Shown: one piece after another, positions 8,961-17,110 of the stretch | How positions within the stretch are numbered: position 1 is the stretch's first letter | Layout: each line of letters begins with the position of its first letter | Source of the DNA: DATLZC01 sp037444005 | GTDB lineage: Bacteria; Chloroflexota; Dehalococcoidia; DSTF01; JACRBR01 | Reading direction: 5' to 3' | Assembly: GCA_037444005.1 (NCBI GenBank) | Contig: JBBING010000020.1 | Span: 1 to 32,440 of the forward strand | Length of the DNA stretch: 32,440 bases | The notes under the pieces: generated by a model | The model's input: the letters and a program-made list of their open reading frames with translations, nothing else | What the model was told of the DNA's origin: nothing | The model's database searches: none | Program-made: the position numbers and the translations under genes

Positions 8961-9170
8961 GTCCTGGGGAGCGCGCCCCGCTCGCCTCGCGATCCGCCTC
9001 CGGCTTCGGCAGCGTCAGTGCCCTCGCGCCTTTCGGGGCCATCGATTGAGCATCCATGGGACGCGCTGGAACGGGGGCGTTCCCGCCGGTCGTCGTCTCC
9101 CCGGGCCGTCCTCGCCGGTGGCGGCCGCCGCACGGACTCGACCAAGCGTCTATCGAGGCGGGCGTCGTTC

Positions 9171-9179
9171 TGGTATGCT
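9171..9179 (+). promoter_or_regulatory. Extended -10 promoter element before the SRPBCC gene
   Basis: TGGTATGCT is an extended -10 (TGN followed by TATGCT) 43 bases before the ATG at 9222. No clear -35 is seen, as expected for extended -10 promoters. The same TGGTAT core occurs before the GYD-domain gene. The rest of 8961-9221 shows nothing else I can call. Confidence 0.4.
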
Positions 9180-9221
9180 CGGCCTTTCTCGCGGCGCTGC
9201 GTTCCACGAAGGAGGGACACT

Positions 9222-9755
9222 ATGCCGGTCGAGGTCAAGCGAGCCGAGGGGTGGCTGAACATCTCGTTCTGGACGCGCGCCAACCCGGAGGCGGTGTACG
9301 ACTACGTGGCCGACCTGACCCGCCACGGCGAGTGGGCGGGCACGCTCGGTTCGGTCACACGGACGACGGAGGGGCCAGTGGCGGTGGGCGCCACCTATCG
9401 GGCGGAGGAGCGGATGCGCCCGGGCGGCAAGGCCGGGGACGTCACGTTCTCGGAAATCACGGCGCTCGACCCGCCGAGGCGAATCGCCTGGAAGGCGCGC
9501 ACAGAGCCCACGAGCGGCCCGCTCGCGATGCGTTCGGAGTGGGAGTTCCTCGTCGAACCGGAGGGCGCCGGCTGTCGGGTGACCCAGCGGATGCGCTTCG
9601 ACCCGCCCAACGTCATGAGCCGTGTCGTTCTCGCCATCTTCACGCCGGTGGCCGACCTGTTGGGCGGGATGGGCGCGTCGCCGAAGATGGTGCGCAAGAA
9701 CGTCGAGCGCTTGGAAGCGCGGCTCGAAACCATCGCCGGCGAAGCGCGCGCCTGA
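9222..9755 (+). CDS. SRPBCC (START/Bet v1-like) family protein, polyketide cyclase type
   Basis: The 177-residue protein has the features of a small SRPBCC lipid- or ligand-binding fold. The early helix segment is NPEAVYDYVADLTRHGEW (about residues 23-40). It is followed by the GATYRAEERM strands and the DPPRRIAWKAR segment, and ends with a long amphipathic helix (KNVERLEARLETIAGEA). These proteins enclose a hydrophobic cavity and serve as cyclases, dehydratases or lipid carriers, and the ligand is unknown. A GGAGGG site precedes the ATG at the right distance. The gene is monocistronic, followed by a terminator-like hairpin. Confidence 0.82.
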   Translation: MPVEVKRAEGWLNISFWTRANPEAVYDYVADLTRHGEWAGTLGSVTRTTEGPVAVGATYRAEERMRPGGKAGDVTFSEITALDPPRRIAWKARTEPTSGPLAMRSEWEFLVEPEGAGCRVTQRMRFDPPNVMSRVVLAIFTPVADLLGGMGASPKMVRKNVERLEARLETIAGEARA

Positions 9756-9770
9756 CGAGCGCGTGCCCGC

Positions 9771-9793
9771 GGCCTCGCTCGAGGCCCCTTCTT
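9771..9793 (+). terminator. Hairpin terminator after the SRPBCC gene
   Basis: GGCCTCG-CT-CGAGGCC is a perfect stem beginning 16 bases after the stop codon and is followed by CCTTCTT. The downstream T-tract is weak, so termination efficiency is uncertain. Confidence 0.5.
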
Positions 9794-9832
9794 GCCGCCC
9801 GGCGTGGCGGTCGGCGGAGCCTCAGCGGGCGT

Positions 9833-9868
9833 CTGGTGCGCCGCTGACCGACGCCGCGCTCGCACCAG
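9833..9868 (-). terminator. Inverted repeat downstream of tRNA-Sec
   Basis: CTGGTGCG at 9833-9840 pairs perfectly with CGCACCAG at 9861-9868 across a 20-base loop. It lies about 40 bases past the tRNA 3' end on the strand that carries the tRNA, so it could end that transcript. There is no T-tract. Confidence 0.3.
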
Positions 9869-9908
9869 GATAGGTCTGGACGGGCCATCGCCAGACAGGG
9901 GACGCGTC

Positions 9909-10005
9909 TGGCGGGAGTGCGAGGGAGTCGAACCCACCCGGGACGGTGCTGCCGCCCCGCAACGGTTTTGAAGACCGCGAGGGCCACCGGGCCCCATCCA
10001 CTCCC
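9909..10005 (-). tRNA. selC: tRNA-Sec (anticodon UCA)
   Basis: The minus strand folds as a selenocysteine tRNA. The anticodon loop CTTCAAA has UCA at 9971-9969, with a 5-bp stem. The D-arm has a 6-bp stem (GGGGCC with GGCCCT) and a 4-base loop, a hallmark of tRNA-Sec. The long variable arm has a 7-bp stem (GGGGCGG with CCGTCCC). The T loop is TTCGACT. CCA is encoded after a G discriminator. The length of 97 bases with CCA fits, and no other tRNA type has UCA with these arms. The last acceptor pair is a G-G mismatch and one T-stem pair is T-T, so the usual 8+5 stack is imperfect. It implies that the organism decodes some UGA codons as selenocysteine. The selA, selB and selD genes are not in this window. 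Confidence 0.92.
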
Positions 10006-10011
10006 GCACGC

Positions 10012-10041
10012 ACGGTACGGACCCCCGCCTACCGCGGTCAA
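10012..10041 (-). promoter_or_regulatory. Promoter of tRNA-Sec
   Basis: On the minus strand TTGACC (10041-10036) and TACCGT (10017-10012) are separated by 18 bp. The -10 element ends only six bases before the tRNA 5' end at 10005, so transcription would start at or near the first tRNA base. The match is moderate in both hexamers. Confidence 0.5.
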
Positions 10042-10054
10042 GGTCTCGCGGACG

Positions 10055-10083
10055 TTGACACAAGGCCCGCCGTACAGTGCAAT
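10055..10083 (+). promoter_or_regulatory. Promoter for the 10099 gene pair, divergent from tRNA-Sec
   Basis: A perfect -35 TTGACA (10055-10060) is followed 17 bases later by TGCAAT (10078-10083, four of six -10 bases). The start codon at 10099 would then have a leader of only about ten bases. Confidence 0.45.
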
Positions 10084-10098
10084 GTCGCCGGAATCACG

Positions 10099-10395
10099 AT
10101 GACGACCACCGATATCCGACCGGCGCCCGGAGGAACCAACGTGCTCCAGATCCGCGAGGCCGACCTCGGCCATCTCGAGGTCGACGATATGCGGCTCCTG
10201 TACGTCGACCTCTATGACCTGGACTTCGTGCCGACCCGCATCATGGTGGGCGAGCGCGAGTTCACCTACCAGCGCAGCTTCCCCGTCCGAGGGCACGGCG
10301 CCATCATGCCGCCGTACGTCCGCTCGCTCATCGACGAGGGCCGGGTGCCGCTGATCGTCGAGCGCAACGAGCGCTACTACGTTTACGTCCAATGA
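10099..10395 (+). CDS. Conserved-looking 98-residue protein, unknown function
   Basis: The product is a compact acidic/basic protein with regular strand-like segments (RLLYVDLYDLDFVPTRIMV, EREFTYQRSFPV) and a closing RYYVYVQ. It has no signal peptide and no metal motif. Third-position GC and the stop/start overlap (ATGA) with the following zinc-ribbon gene support translation. A promoter with a perfect TTGACA lies just upstream. I do not recognise a family. Confidence 0.65.
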   Translation: MTTTDIRPAPGGTNVLQIREADLGHLEVDDMRLLYVDLYDLDFVPTRIMVGEREFTYQRSFPVRGHGAIMPPYVRSLIDEGRVPLIVERNERYYVYVQ

Positions 10396-10613
10396 GGCCC
10401 GTGTCCGAAGAGGCGCCGCGACGTCCGCGCAGGCCGAAGCCGCCAAATCCCCCGCACGTCCGGCGGTACCGGGCGGTTTGCCCCGCGTGCGGCAGGGTGT
10501 ACGAGGGCAACTTTCCCATGTGGGTCGAGATCGGCGACTTCCCGTGCATCTGCGGGGCCCGCGTGCCCCCGCCGTTGGTGTTCCCCGGAAGGTACAGGGA
10601 GCCGGAGGACTGA
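10392..10613 (+). CDS. Small zinc-ribbon-like protein, unknown function
   Basis: The 73-residue product begins with a basic proline/arginine-rich tail. It has two cysteine pairs, CPACG at about residues 30-34 and CICG at about 52-55, spaced as in a zinc ribbon. The rest is short and polar. The ATG overlaps the stop of the 98-residue gene upstream, so the two are coupled and probably act together. Such ribbons bind nucleic acid or partner proteins, and the partner is unknown here. Confidence 0.65.
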   Translation: MRPVSEEAPRRPRRPKPPNPPHVRRYRAVCPACGRVYEGNFPMWVEIGDFPCICGARVPPPLVFPGRYREPED

Positions 10614-10664
10614 GCGAAGTCCGGAGCGATCTCGCGCGAGGACTGATCCCCCACGTCGAACGGG

Positions 10665-10699
10665 TGGTATGATAGTGTCCCTTCGCCCCGGGCGGGGCG
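10665..10699 (+). promoter_or_regulatory. Extended -10 promoter and leader hairpin before the GYD gene
   Basis: TGGTATGAT at 10665-10673 is an extended -10. It is followed in the leader by the hairpin CGCCCC-GGGC-GGGGCG at 10684-10699, about 28 bases before the ATG. No -35 is obvious. Confidence 0.4.
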
Positions 10700-10727
10700 T
10701 AGAACCAGCGCTTCGAGGAGGCCACGG

Positions 10728-11012
10728 ATGGCGACCTACATCATGCTCACATCGTTGACGGACGAGGGGCGCAAGACCGTCAAGGAGCACCCGAACCGCA
10801 TCCAGGAGGTCAACCGCGAGATCGAGGCGATGGGCGCGAAGGTGGTGTCGCAGTACGCGGTGCTGGGGCCGTACGACTTCGTGAACGTCGTCGAGGCGCC
10901 CGACAACGAGACCATCGCGCGCGTATCTCTCGAGCTGGGCGCGCGCGGGACGGTGCAGATCATGACGCTGCCCGCCATCGCTGTGGAGCAGCTCGTGTCG
11001 AAGCTGCGGTAG
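10728..11012 (+). CDS. GYD domain-containing protein
   Basis: The 94-residue protein is a single GYD domain with a dimeric ferredoxin-like alpha/beta fold. It begins MATYIMLTSLTDEG and contains the defining segment (QYAVLGPYDFVNVVEAPDN) and the ending GTVQIMTLPAIAVEQLV. The GYD motif appears here as GPYD. The function of the family is not known. Length is exact for the family. A GAGGAGG site lies just before the ATG, and an extended -10 lies upstream. Confidence 0.9.
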   Translation: MATYIMLTSLTDEGRKTVKEHPNRIQEVNREIEAMGAKVVSQYAVLGPYDFVNVVEAPDNETIARVSLELGARGTVQIMTLPAIAVEQLVSKLR

Positions 11013-11104
11013 GGGCGTTGGCAAGGCCGACGCGGGAGACCTAGAATTCGGCGGAGGAGGCGCGCGCCGCTCGCGCCCGTCGGCGCGGGCGCGCGAGAGG
11101 CCCT

Positions 11105-11800
11105 ATGCCGGTCGTCACCGTTTCGGGCGGGCTCGCCTCCGGCGCCCGGGAGGTCGCCAGGCTGGCCGCGCGCCGGCTCGACTACGACTACGTCGACCAG
11201 GAGATCCTGGTGCAGGCGGCGCGCGCCCTCGGCGTCTCGTACGAGCGGGTCGAGAGCCGCGACGAGCGCACCGTGAGCCTCGGGGAGCGCCTCGCCGCCA
11301 TGCTGCGCATGTTCCTCGAACGCTCGGCCGCGGCCGGTGTCTCGGACCCGATGATGGGTGGGCCGGGCCTCGAGACGTTGCTCGCCCGTACGTACGGAGA
11401 GGCCGCAGGCCTCACGGAGGCGGAGGAGCCCGGCTTCGACGAGCGGCGCTACATCGAGACGCTCACCTTCGTCATCCGGGAGATCGCGAGCAAGGGGGAC
11501 GTGGTGATCCTCGGACGCGGCAGCCAGCTCATCCTGCGCGACTGGCCGCAGGCGCTGCACGTCCTCGTGCTCGCGCCGATGGAGGAACGGGTGCGCCTCC
11601 TGTGCGAGCGCGAGGGCATCGACCGCGAGGAGGCCGTGCGCCGCATCCAGGAGAGCGACCGGCACCGGTCGGCGTTCCATCGGAAGTTCTTCAAGGCGGA
11701 CCCGTCGGACCCGTGCCTCTATGACCTCGTGGTTCGCCTGCCCCGCGTCAATCAGGACACGGCCGCAGAGCTCATCGCGACGGCCGCGCGAGCGCTGTAG
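11105..11800 (+). CDS. Cytidylate kinase-like family protein
   Basis: The 231-residue protein has the pattern of the cytidylate-kinase-like family (PF13189). The first strand and loop are VVTVSGGLASGAREVARLAA (residues 3-22), a P-loop variant in which the usual GK(S/T) lysine is replaced, as is common in this group. GDVVILGRGSQLIL follows at about residue 135, and then a lid-like basic region (RIQESDRHRSAFHRKFF). It probably binds a nucleotide, but true CMP kinase activity is doubtful. A GC-rich inverted repeat fills the leader. Downstream, a DinB-like gene starts ten bases after its stop. Confidence 0.8.
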   Translation: MPVVTVSGGLASGAREVARLAARRLDYDYVDQEILVQAARALGVSYERVESRDERTVSLGERLAAMLRMFLERSAAAGVSDPMMGGPGLETLLARTYGEAAGLTEAEEPGFDERRYIETLTFVIREIASKGDVVILGRGSQLILRDWPQALHVLVLAPMEERVRLLCEREGIDREEAVRRIQESDRHRSAFHRKFFKADPSDPCLYDLVVRLPRVNQDTAAELIATAARAL

Positions 11801-11810
11801 GGTCGTCGCG

Positions 11811-12152
11811 GTGTATCTGAGCCCCGAGGCCCAGCGGCTCCTGGCGGATGTCGAACAGGCGCACCAGGGGCTCATGCGTCATTTCGAGACCTCGGAGGAC
11901 ATCCGGCGGGGGCTGCTCGCCGTGCGCGACGCGCTCGCCGCGGCGGTGTCCGGCGTGAGCGAGCGCGAGCTCGTGACCGCGCGCGGTGACCAATGGTCCA
12001 TGGCGCAGGTGCTGGTGCACGTCGCCCGCCACGACCACCAATACGAGGAAGTGCACCGGCGAGGGCTGCTCCACTTCGTCGAGCACGGCCTCGAGCACGC
12101 GCGCCAGCTCTGGCTCCTGCGGGACGCCGCGGCGGCCTCCGGAGGGCGATGA
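11811..12152 (+). CDS. Short DinB-like helical protein
   Basis: A GTG start at 11811, ten bases after the preceding stop, gives 113 residues. The protein is helical with the segment QWSMAQVLVHVARHDHQYEEVH, which resembles the DinB/YfiT-type metal-binding four-helix family (WS...HVA.H.). It is shorter than a full DinB protein of about 150 residues and lacks one or two expected histidines, so the assignment is tentative. Its stop overlaps the plsY start (ATGA), so it belongs to the same operon. Confidence 0.6.
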   Translation: MYLSPEAQRLLADVEQAHQGLMRHFETSEDIRRGLLAVRDALAAAVSGVSERELVTARGDQWSMAQVLVHVARHDHQYEEVHRRGLLHFVEHGLEHARQLWLLRDAAAASGGR

Positions 12153-12799
12153 TCGAGGCGGTCCTCATCGTCGCCGGCAGCTACCTCATCGGCGCCGTGC
12201 CGGTCGCCTGGCTGACCGGGCGGCTCCTGCGTGGGATCGACATCCGCTACGTGGGAAGCCAGAACGTCGGCGCCTCGAACGTCTGGCAGACGGTCTCGAA
12301 GGCCGCGGTCGTACCTGTGGGCCTCGCGGAGATCGGGCAGGGGTTGGCTGGCGTCCTCATCGCGAAGGGCCTCGGCCATGGCGAGGGGACACAGGCGCTG
12401 GCGGGGCTCGCCGCCATCGCAGGGCACAACTGGTCGCCGGTCCTCGGCTTTCGGGGCGGACGCGGCGTCGGACATTCGCTCGGCTTCATGCTGGCGCTGT
12501 CATGGCCCGCGCTCGCGGCGTTCATCGTCCTCTCCCTCACGGGCGTCGCGTTGCGGCAGATTCCGCTGTTCGTCGGGCTGGGGATCCTGGCGGCGCCGTT
12601 CGCGGCGCTGGCCTGGGGGCAGAGCCGCGAGATCGCGCTCGGCCTCGCGGGGATGGCGGCGCTCATCGCCATCAAGCGTCTCCTCGCGAACCATCCGCCG
12701 CCGGCCGATCTCGACCCGTGCGAGGTCTACGTCTATCGCCTGCTGTTCGATCGCGACGTGCGAAGCCGGGAGGAGTGGGTCCGGCGCGGCGTGGAGTGA
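12149..12799 (+). CDS. plsY: Glycerol-3-phosphate acyltransferase PlsY
   Basis: The 216-residue membrane protein transfers the acyl group from acyl-phosphate to the 1-position of glycerol-3-phosphate, the first step of phospholipid synthesis. The family motifs are present: GSQNVGASNVWQ at about residues 34-45 and GHNWSPVLGFRGGRGV at about 91-106 (usually GGKGV). Several hydrophobic helices surround them. The cytoplasmic C-terminal tail is somewhat long and ends RSREEWVRRGVE. The ATG overlaps the stop of the DinB-like gene. It converges with the ugp operon two bases away, which imports the same substrate, glycerol-3-phosphate. Confidence 0.9.
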   Translation: MIEAVLIVAGSYLIGAVPVAWLTGRLLRGIDIRYVGSQNVGASNVWQTVSKAAVVPVGLAEIGQGLAGVLIAKGLGHGEGTQALAGLAAIAGHNWSPVLGFRGGRGVGHSLGFMLALSWPALAAFIVLSLTGVALRQIPLFVGLGILAAPFAALAWGQSREIALGLAGMAALIAIKRLLANHPPPADLDPCEVYVYRLLFDRDVRSREEWVRRGVE

Positions 12800-12801
12800 G
12801 G

Positions 12802-14178
12802 TCAGTCGACGCTGCGGTTGTAGCGGGCGATGGCCCGGTTCGCCTCTTCCGTCGCGCGGTCCAGCGCTTCGCGCGGCGTTTTTCCGCCGACGAGCACCTG
12901 CTCGAAGGCCTCTTCGACGCTTTCGCGCACTTGTGTGAACGGACCGAGCACGGCGCCAGCGGTAACCACGTTGCGCGGGGACGCGAGCACCTGATTGCGG
13001 GCGACGGTGAACTGCGGGAAGTCGCGGTGGAGCGACGCCGCGGGCTCCATGTCCCAGGAGGAGAGCCGCACGGGAAAGTAGCCGGTGTCGGCGTGCCACT
13101 GCGCCTGGATGTGGGGCATGGTCGCGTATTTGAGGAACTCCCACGCGCCCCGCTGTTCGGCTTCGGGGCGGTCCTTCATGATCCAGATGGCCGCGCCGCC
13201 CAGCACCATGCCGCCTCCTTCCCCGGGGAACGAGGGCAACGGGCCCGCCCCGAAGCGGCTCGAGCCCTGAGGCCCCAGCGCCAGCAGAATCGCGCGCATC
13301 GTCGCGGTGGACTCGATGGCCATGGCGGCCTTCCCGGAGAGCACCGACAGGAGCGCCTGCAGGCCCTGCCGGCCGACGTGCACCGCGAGCCCGGAGTCGA
13401 CCATGTCCTTCCACCAGGCGAGGATGGCCTCGCCCTCGGGCCCACCGAACAGCATCTCCGTCGCGCGCCCTTCGCGGCCGTTGCCGTTGTTGACGTACAG
13501 CGCGCCCTGCTTCGCCAGCATCTGCTCGAAGTACCAGGCGCTGATGTTCAGCGCGATGCCGTGGCGGGCGATGGAGCCGTCCAGGTTCCGCTTGAGGATG
13601 CGCTCAGCGTAGGCGCGGACCTCGTCGAGCGTCTGCGGCGGGCGCTCGGGGTCGAGCCCGACCTCCCGGAAGACGTCCTTGTCGTAGTAGAGCACGGGAC
13701 CGGAGAGGTTGAACGGCATCGCCTGGAGCTTGCCGTTCAGGGTGTAGTAGTCGAGGGCGCGGGGCTCGAAGTCGGCGAGGTCGACGGGCGGCGGGTAGCC
13801 ATGGGCGGCGTCGCCGGCGGCGGCGTCGAGGTCGATGAAGTCCTGCACGGGCACCGTCGCGCCGCTGTCCACCATGAACTGCAGCTCGATGTCGTCGAGC
13901 TGGATCATCGTCGGCATGCTGGCCGTCCCGAAGGACGACACCAGCTTCTTGAGCGACTCGGGGTAGCCGCCCTGGAAGATGGCGCGGACCTCGTACGTGT
14001 CCTGGGCGGCGTTGAAGCCGTCGACGATGCGCTGGAGGGCGTCGCCGTTCACCCCGCCCATGGAATGCCAGAGGCGGACCTCGATGCGGCCGTCGACGTG
14101 CCGGACGCCGCGGCTCTGGCAGGCCGCCAGCGCGAGGGCGCTCACGAGCGCCAGAAGACCGAGCGCGAGGCGGCGCAT
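12802..14178 (-). CDS. ugpB: ABC importer extracellular solute-binding lipoprotein, UgpB-like
   Basis: The 458-residue protein is a family 1 solute-binding protein. A lipoprotein signal ends in LALAAC, with Cys20 as the lipid anchor. The first mature strand (IEVRLWHSMGG) is the phrase typical of UgpB. Downstream segments such as PVQDFIDLD, MPFNLSGPVLYYDKDVF and AWEFLKYA are also characteristic. It would capture sn-glycerol-3-phosphate or a glycerophosphodiester. It is the last gene of the ugpC-A-E-B operon, starting one base after ugpE ends. Related binding proteins take other sugars, so the substrate is inferred from similarity and from plsY nearby. Confidence 0.85.
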   Translation of the reverse strand: MRRLALGLLALVSALALAACQSRGVRHVDGRIEVRLWHSMGGVNGDALQRIVDGFNAAQDTYEVRAIFQGGYPESLKKLVSSFGTASMPTMIQLDDIELQFMVDSGATVPVQDFIDLDAAAGDAAHGYPPPVDLADFEPRALDYYTLNGKLQAMPFNLSGPVLYYDKDVFREVGLDPERPPQTLDEVRAYAERILKRNLDGSIARHGIALNISAWYFEQMLAKQGALYVNNGNGREGRATEMLFGGPEGEAILAWWKDMVDSGLAVHVGRQGLQALLSVLSGKAAMAIESTATMRAILLALGPQGSSRFGAGPLPSFPGEGGGMVLGGAAIWIMKDRPEAEQRGAWEFLKYATMPHIQAQWHADTGYFPVRLSSWDMEPAASLHRDFPQFTVARNQVLASPRNVVTAGAVLGPFTQVRESVEEAFEQVLVGGKTPREALDRATEEANRAIARYNRSVD

Positions 14179-14179
14179 C

Positions 14180-15028
14180 TCACCCCTTCACGGCGCCGGC
14201 GGTCAGCCCGCGCACGAGGAATCGCTGGAAGACGATGACGAGCAGGAGCATCGGCAAGAGCGCGATCACAGTCCCCGCGAGCACGACGTTGGTGCGCTGC
14301 ACCTCCTCGGCTTGGAGCGCAGCGATGCCGATCTGCACCGTCCGCATATCGGGCTCGTTCGTCACCAGCAGCGGCCACAAGTACTGATTCCACGCCTGCA
14401 GGAAGCTGAACACCGCGAGCGTGGCGAGCGCGGCCCGCGAAAGGGGAACGACCACGAACAGCAGGAACCGCAGGTTCCCGTAGCCCTCGATGTCGGCGGC
14501 GTCCTTGAGTTCCTGCGGCAGCGTCAGAAAGTGCTGCCGCAAGAGAAACGTCCCGAAGGCGGTGGCCAGGAACGGAACCGTCAGCCCCTGGTACGTGTCG
14601 AGCCAGTCGAGCCGCTGGATGGTCTGGAAGTTCGGGATGATGGAGACCTCCCACGGTACCATCATCGTCGACAGGAACAGAAAGAAGAGCGGCGTCCGGA
14701 ACGGGAAGCGCAGGAACGCGAAGGCGTACGCCGCGAGGGCCGACGTCACGAGCTGTCCCGCGGTGATGATGGACGCCATCACGAGGCTGTTGAGCAGGTA
14801 GCGGCGCATCGGGATGTCCGTGAGCGCGGACTTGTAGTTCGACCAGAGCGGGTCGTCCGGCCAGAAGTCGGGAGGGAACGTCAGCAACTTCTCGAGCGGC
14901 TGGAGGCTGTCGACCACAGTCATGTACAGGGGAAAGAGGATGACCGCGGCCGACGCCGTCAGCAGCGCGTACATGGGCACGCTCGCCACCGCCCGGATGA
15001 GAAGCCTCCGCCAGCGCCGCCGTCTCAT
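14180..15028 (-). CDS. ugpE: ABC importer inner-membrane permease, UgpE-like
   Basis: The 282-residue permease has six predicted membrane helices and the MalG-type EAA loop (LPQELKDAADIEGYGNLRF), which docks on the ATPase. After the N-terminal basic stretch (MRRRRWRRLL), the first helix is followed by a periplasmic loop and the LLNSLVMA helix, as usual in this family. The start ATG overlaps the ugpA stop (ATGA), so translation is coupled. It works with UgpA as the transmembrane channel. Confidence 0.88.
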   Translation of the reverse strand: MRRRRWRRLLIRAVASVPMYALLTASAAVILFPLYMTVVDSLQPLEKLLTFPPDFWPDDPLWSNYKSALTDIPMRRYLLNSLVMASIITAGQLVTSALAAYAFAFLRFPFRTPLFFLFLSTMMVPWEVSIIPNFQTIQRLDWLDTYQGLTVPFLATAFGTFLLRQHFLTLPQELKDAADIEGYGNLRFLLFVVVPLSRAALATLAVFSFLQAWNQYLWPLLVTNEPDMRTVQIGIAALQAEEVQRTNVVLAGTVIALLPMLLLVIVFQRFLVRGLTAGAVKG

Positions 15029-15938
15029 CGGTAGAACACAAATCGCTGCGCGATCGCGAACTGCGCCAGCGTCAGCAGCAGCACGATGACGAACAGCACC
15101 ACCGCCTGCGCCGACGCGAGCCCGATGTTGTAGTGCAGAAACGCCTCCTGGTAGATGGAGTAGACGATGACCGTCGTCGAATCGAGCGGTCCGCCGCGCG
15201 TGAGAATGTGGATCTGCCCGAACGACTGGAACGCGAAGATGACGCCGACGACGGACACGAAGAGCAGCGTCGGCGAGAGGCCGGGCAGCGTCACGTGGAG
15301 GAACTGGCTCCACTTCCCCGCGCCGTCGACGCGCGCGCTCTCGTACAGCTCCTCGGGGATGTTCTGGAGTCCCGCCAGGATGACGATGGTGGCGAACCCG
15401 ACGTTCATCCAGACGGTGGTCATGGCGACGGCGGGCAGCGCCCAGGTCGGGTCGGTGAGCCAGTTCGCCGTCGGGATGCCGCCGCGGTCGAGCAGGTAGT
15501 TCAGCACGCCCACGCCCGGGTTCAGCAGCAGGAGCCACATGACCGAGGTCACGGCGACGGACGACGCCACCGTCGACGAGAAGACGGTGCGGAAGAACAC
15601 GATGCCCGGAAGGCGCTGGTGGGCCAGCAGCGCGAGATAGAGGCCGATGAGGGTGGCGGGCACGACGGTATAGAGCGCGAACTGGCCTGTCACCAGGAGG
15701 CTGTAGCGGAAATCGGGCGACGTGAGCACGTCGCGGTACTGGTCGATGCCGGTCCACACCTCGCGCCGCCCGAACGGGTCTGTCGCGTGGAATCCGAGCC
15801 AGATCGAGCGCACCAGGGGATAGAAGACGAACACCGCGAACAGCAGCAGCGAGGGGAGAAGAAACGGCGAGGCGCCGGCCAGCCGCCGCGCCCCGCGGCG
15901 CATCCGCCAGGCGGCGTCCCGTCGGACGGCGACCGTGG

Positions 15939-15942
<4 letters not shown>
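15025..15942 (-). CDS. ugpA: ABC importer inner-membrane permease, UgpA-like
   Basis: The 305-residue MalF-type permease has the EAA loop (PEELYESARVDGAGKWSQF) and six hydrophobic segments starting with FLLPSLLLFAVFVFYPLV. The GTG at 15942 is chosen. It overlaps the ugpC stop (GTGA) and follows a GGAGG ribosome-binding site at the right distance. An internal ATG at 15903 would drop 13 residues. It forms a heterodimer with UgpE. Confidence 0.88.
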
Positions 15943-17036
<1,094 letters not shown>

Positions 17037-17110
17037 AGCGCTCCTTCCCTGCGGCTCGGCCCGACGCCCAGCATACGGCAGGCGGGCTGGCGTTGGAAGC
17101 GCCGGACGCT

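Noticed and set aside
9909..10005. tRNA-Sec as an integration site for a mobile element
   Set aside because: No integrase and no repeated tRNA end were found nearby.
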